Made by a program: the position numbers and the translations under genes. A stretch of DNA of 64,000 nt, from positions 186,001 through 250,000 of the forward strand of contig NZ_AUEK01000008.1 of the NCBI RefSeq assembly GCF_000425945.1, given 5' to 3'. Origin of the DNA: Candidatus Solirubrobacter pratensis (lineage in GTDB: Bacteria > Actinomycetota > Thermoleophilia > Solirubrobacterales > Solirubrobacteraceae). How positions within the stretch are numbered: position 1 is the first letter of the stretch; each line of letters opens with the position of its first letter. Positions 63,823 through 64,000 of the stretch are shown here, piece after piece. The notes beneath the pieces are model-generated. The model saw only the letters and a list, made by a program, of their open reading frames with translations, did not search any database and was not told where the DNA came from.

Positions 63823-64000
63823 CTAGCCGATCTTCTTGACGCCGCGCCCCGCAGGCGTGGCGCGGTAGGCGGGGCTGCCGCCCTTGAAGACGAGCACCCA
63901 GCCGTCGCCGGTGAGCACGAGGTAGCCGACGTCGGCGGCCAGGCGCCCGGCCATGCGGGCGGCGGCGCGGACGATGCGGGCGGGCGCGCCGGTGGCGACC
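63823..64000 (-). CDS. C-terminal end of an unknown gene
   Basis: The last 58 residues of a minus-strand frame end at TAG 63823-63825 and run off the right edge. The tail reads GYLVLTGDGWVLVFKGGSPA and ends KKIG. The strand pattern suggests a small beta domain. No family is recognised. It converges with the STAS gene, leaving an 18-base gap. Confidence 0.6.
   Translation of the reverse strand, partial: VATGAPARIVRAAARMAGRLAADVGYLVLTGDGWVLVFKGGSPAYRATPAGRGVKKIG

Overview
The window is very GC-rich, dense DNA with actinobacterial gene content. It contains Tat signals, many GTG and TTG starts, numerous stop/start overlaps, SpoIIE/STAS/anti-sigma partner-switching proteins and leaderless-type promoters. 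Gene families and base composition suggest a soil Thermoleophilia lineage (Solirubrobacterales-like). That is an inference from content; no rRNA or other taxonomic marker is present, and I recognised no tRNA, CRISPR array, insertion sequence or phage gene.

Layout. 0-0.84 kb: the start of a thiolase and an ATP-binding anti-sigma-type protein. 0.8-13.4 kb: the most unusual region. A three-gene module (here called A-B-DyP: two small mutually related proteins followed by a DyP-type peroxidase) occurs twice, once on each strand. The copies flank two divergent P450s, an MMPL transporter, a Cys-nucleophile alpha/beta hydrolase and a 484-residue protein of unknown family. I read this as an undescribed lipid or hydrophobic-compound oxidation locus. 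13.4-17.6 kb: a minus-strand operon with an MBL-fold protein, a secreted protein, a DUF3307 protein, a CHASE2 adenylate cyclase and a 2OG-Fe(II) oxygenase. 18.4-26.5 kb: a six-gene exopolysaccharide operon with two glycosyltransferases, a pyruvyl transferase, a flippase/GT-C fusion, a cellulose-synthase-like enzyme and a GH8 glycanase.

26.5-37.2 kb: single genes and pairs (fumarylacetoacetase, DedA, secreted protein, decayed AlkZ/YcaQ-type gene, YidH, TetR/SDR pair, ribokinase, phosphoesterase, SRPBCC/ArsR pair, hydrolase, FAD oxidoreductase). 37.2-43.1 kb: minus-strand LRR protein, a 574-residue protein of unknown function, a persulfide-dioxygenase-like MBL-rhodanese, and EfeB and EfeO. 43.3-54.5 kb: secreted phosphoesterase, zinc-finger Clp ATPase, acyl-CoA ligase, C5-epimerase-like lipoprotein, desaturase, cyclopropane synthase and DEAD-box helicase. 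54.5-59.2 kb: repeats, cytochrome c lipoprotein and a copper-type locus (CopC-CopD-YtkA fusion, YcnI). 59.2-64 kb: sulfite-oxidase family enzyme, MmgE/PrpD, a GAF-SpoIIE-HATPase protein with its STAS partner, and the end of an unknown gene.

Two themes run across the window. First, about 20 genes have a TAnnnT-type -10 hexamer only 6-9 bases before the start codon and no Shine-Dalgarno, so they look leaderless. In four cases the -10 begins with the TAG stop codon of the upstream gene. Genes with a clear Shine-Dalgarno and leader often start with TTG. Second, two CRP-type palindromes, before the polysaccharide operon and before the Clp gene, sit at exactly the same distance from a candidate -10 and may connect to the cyclase in the window.
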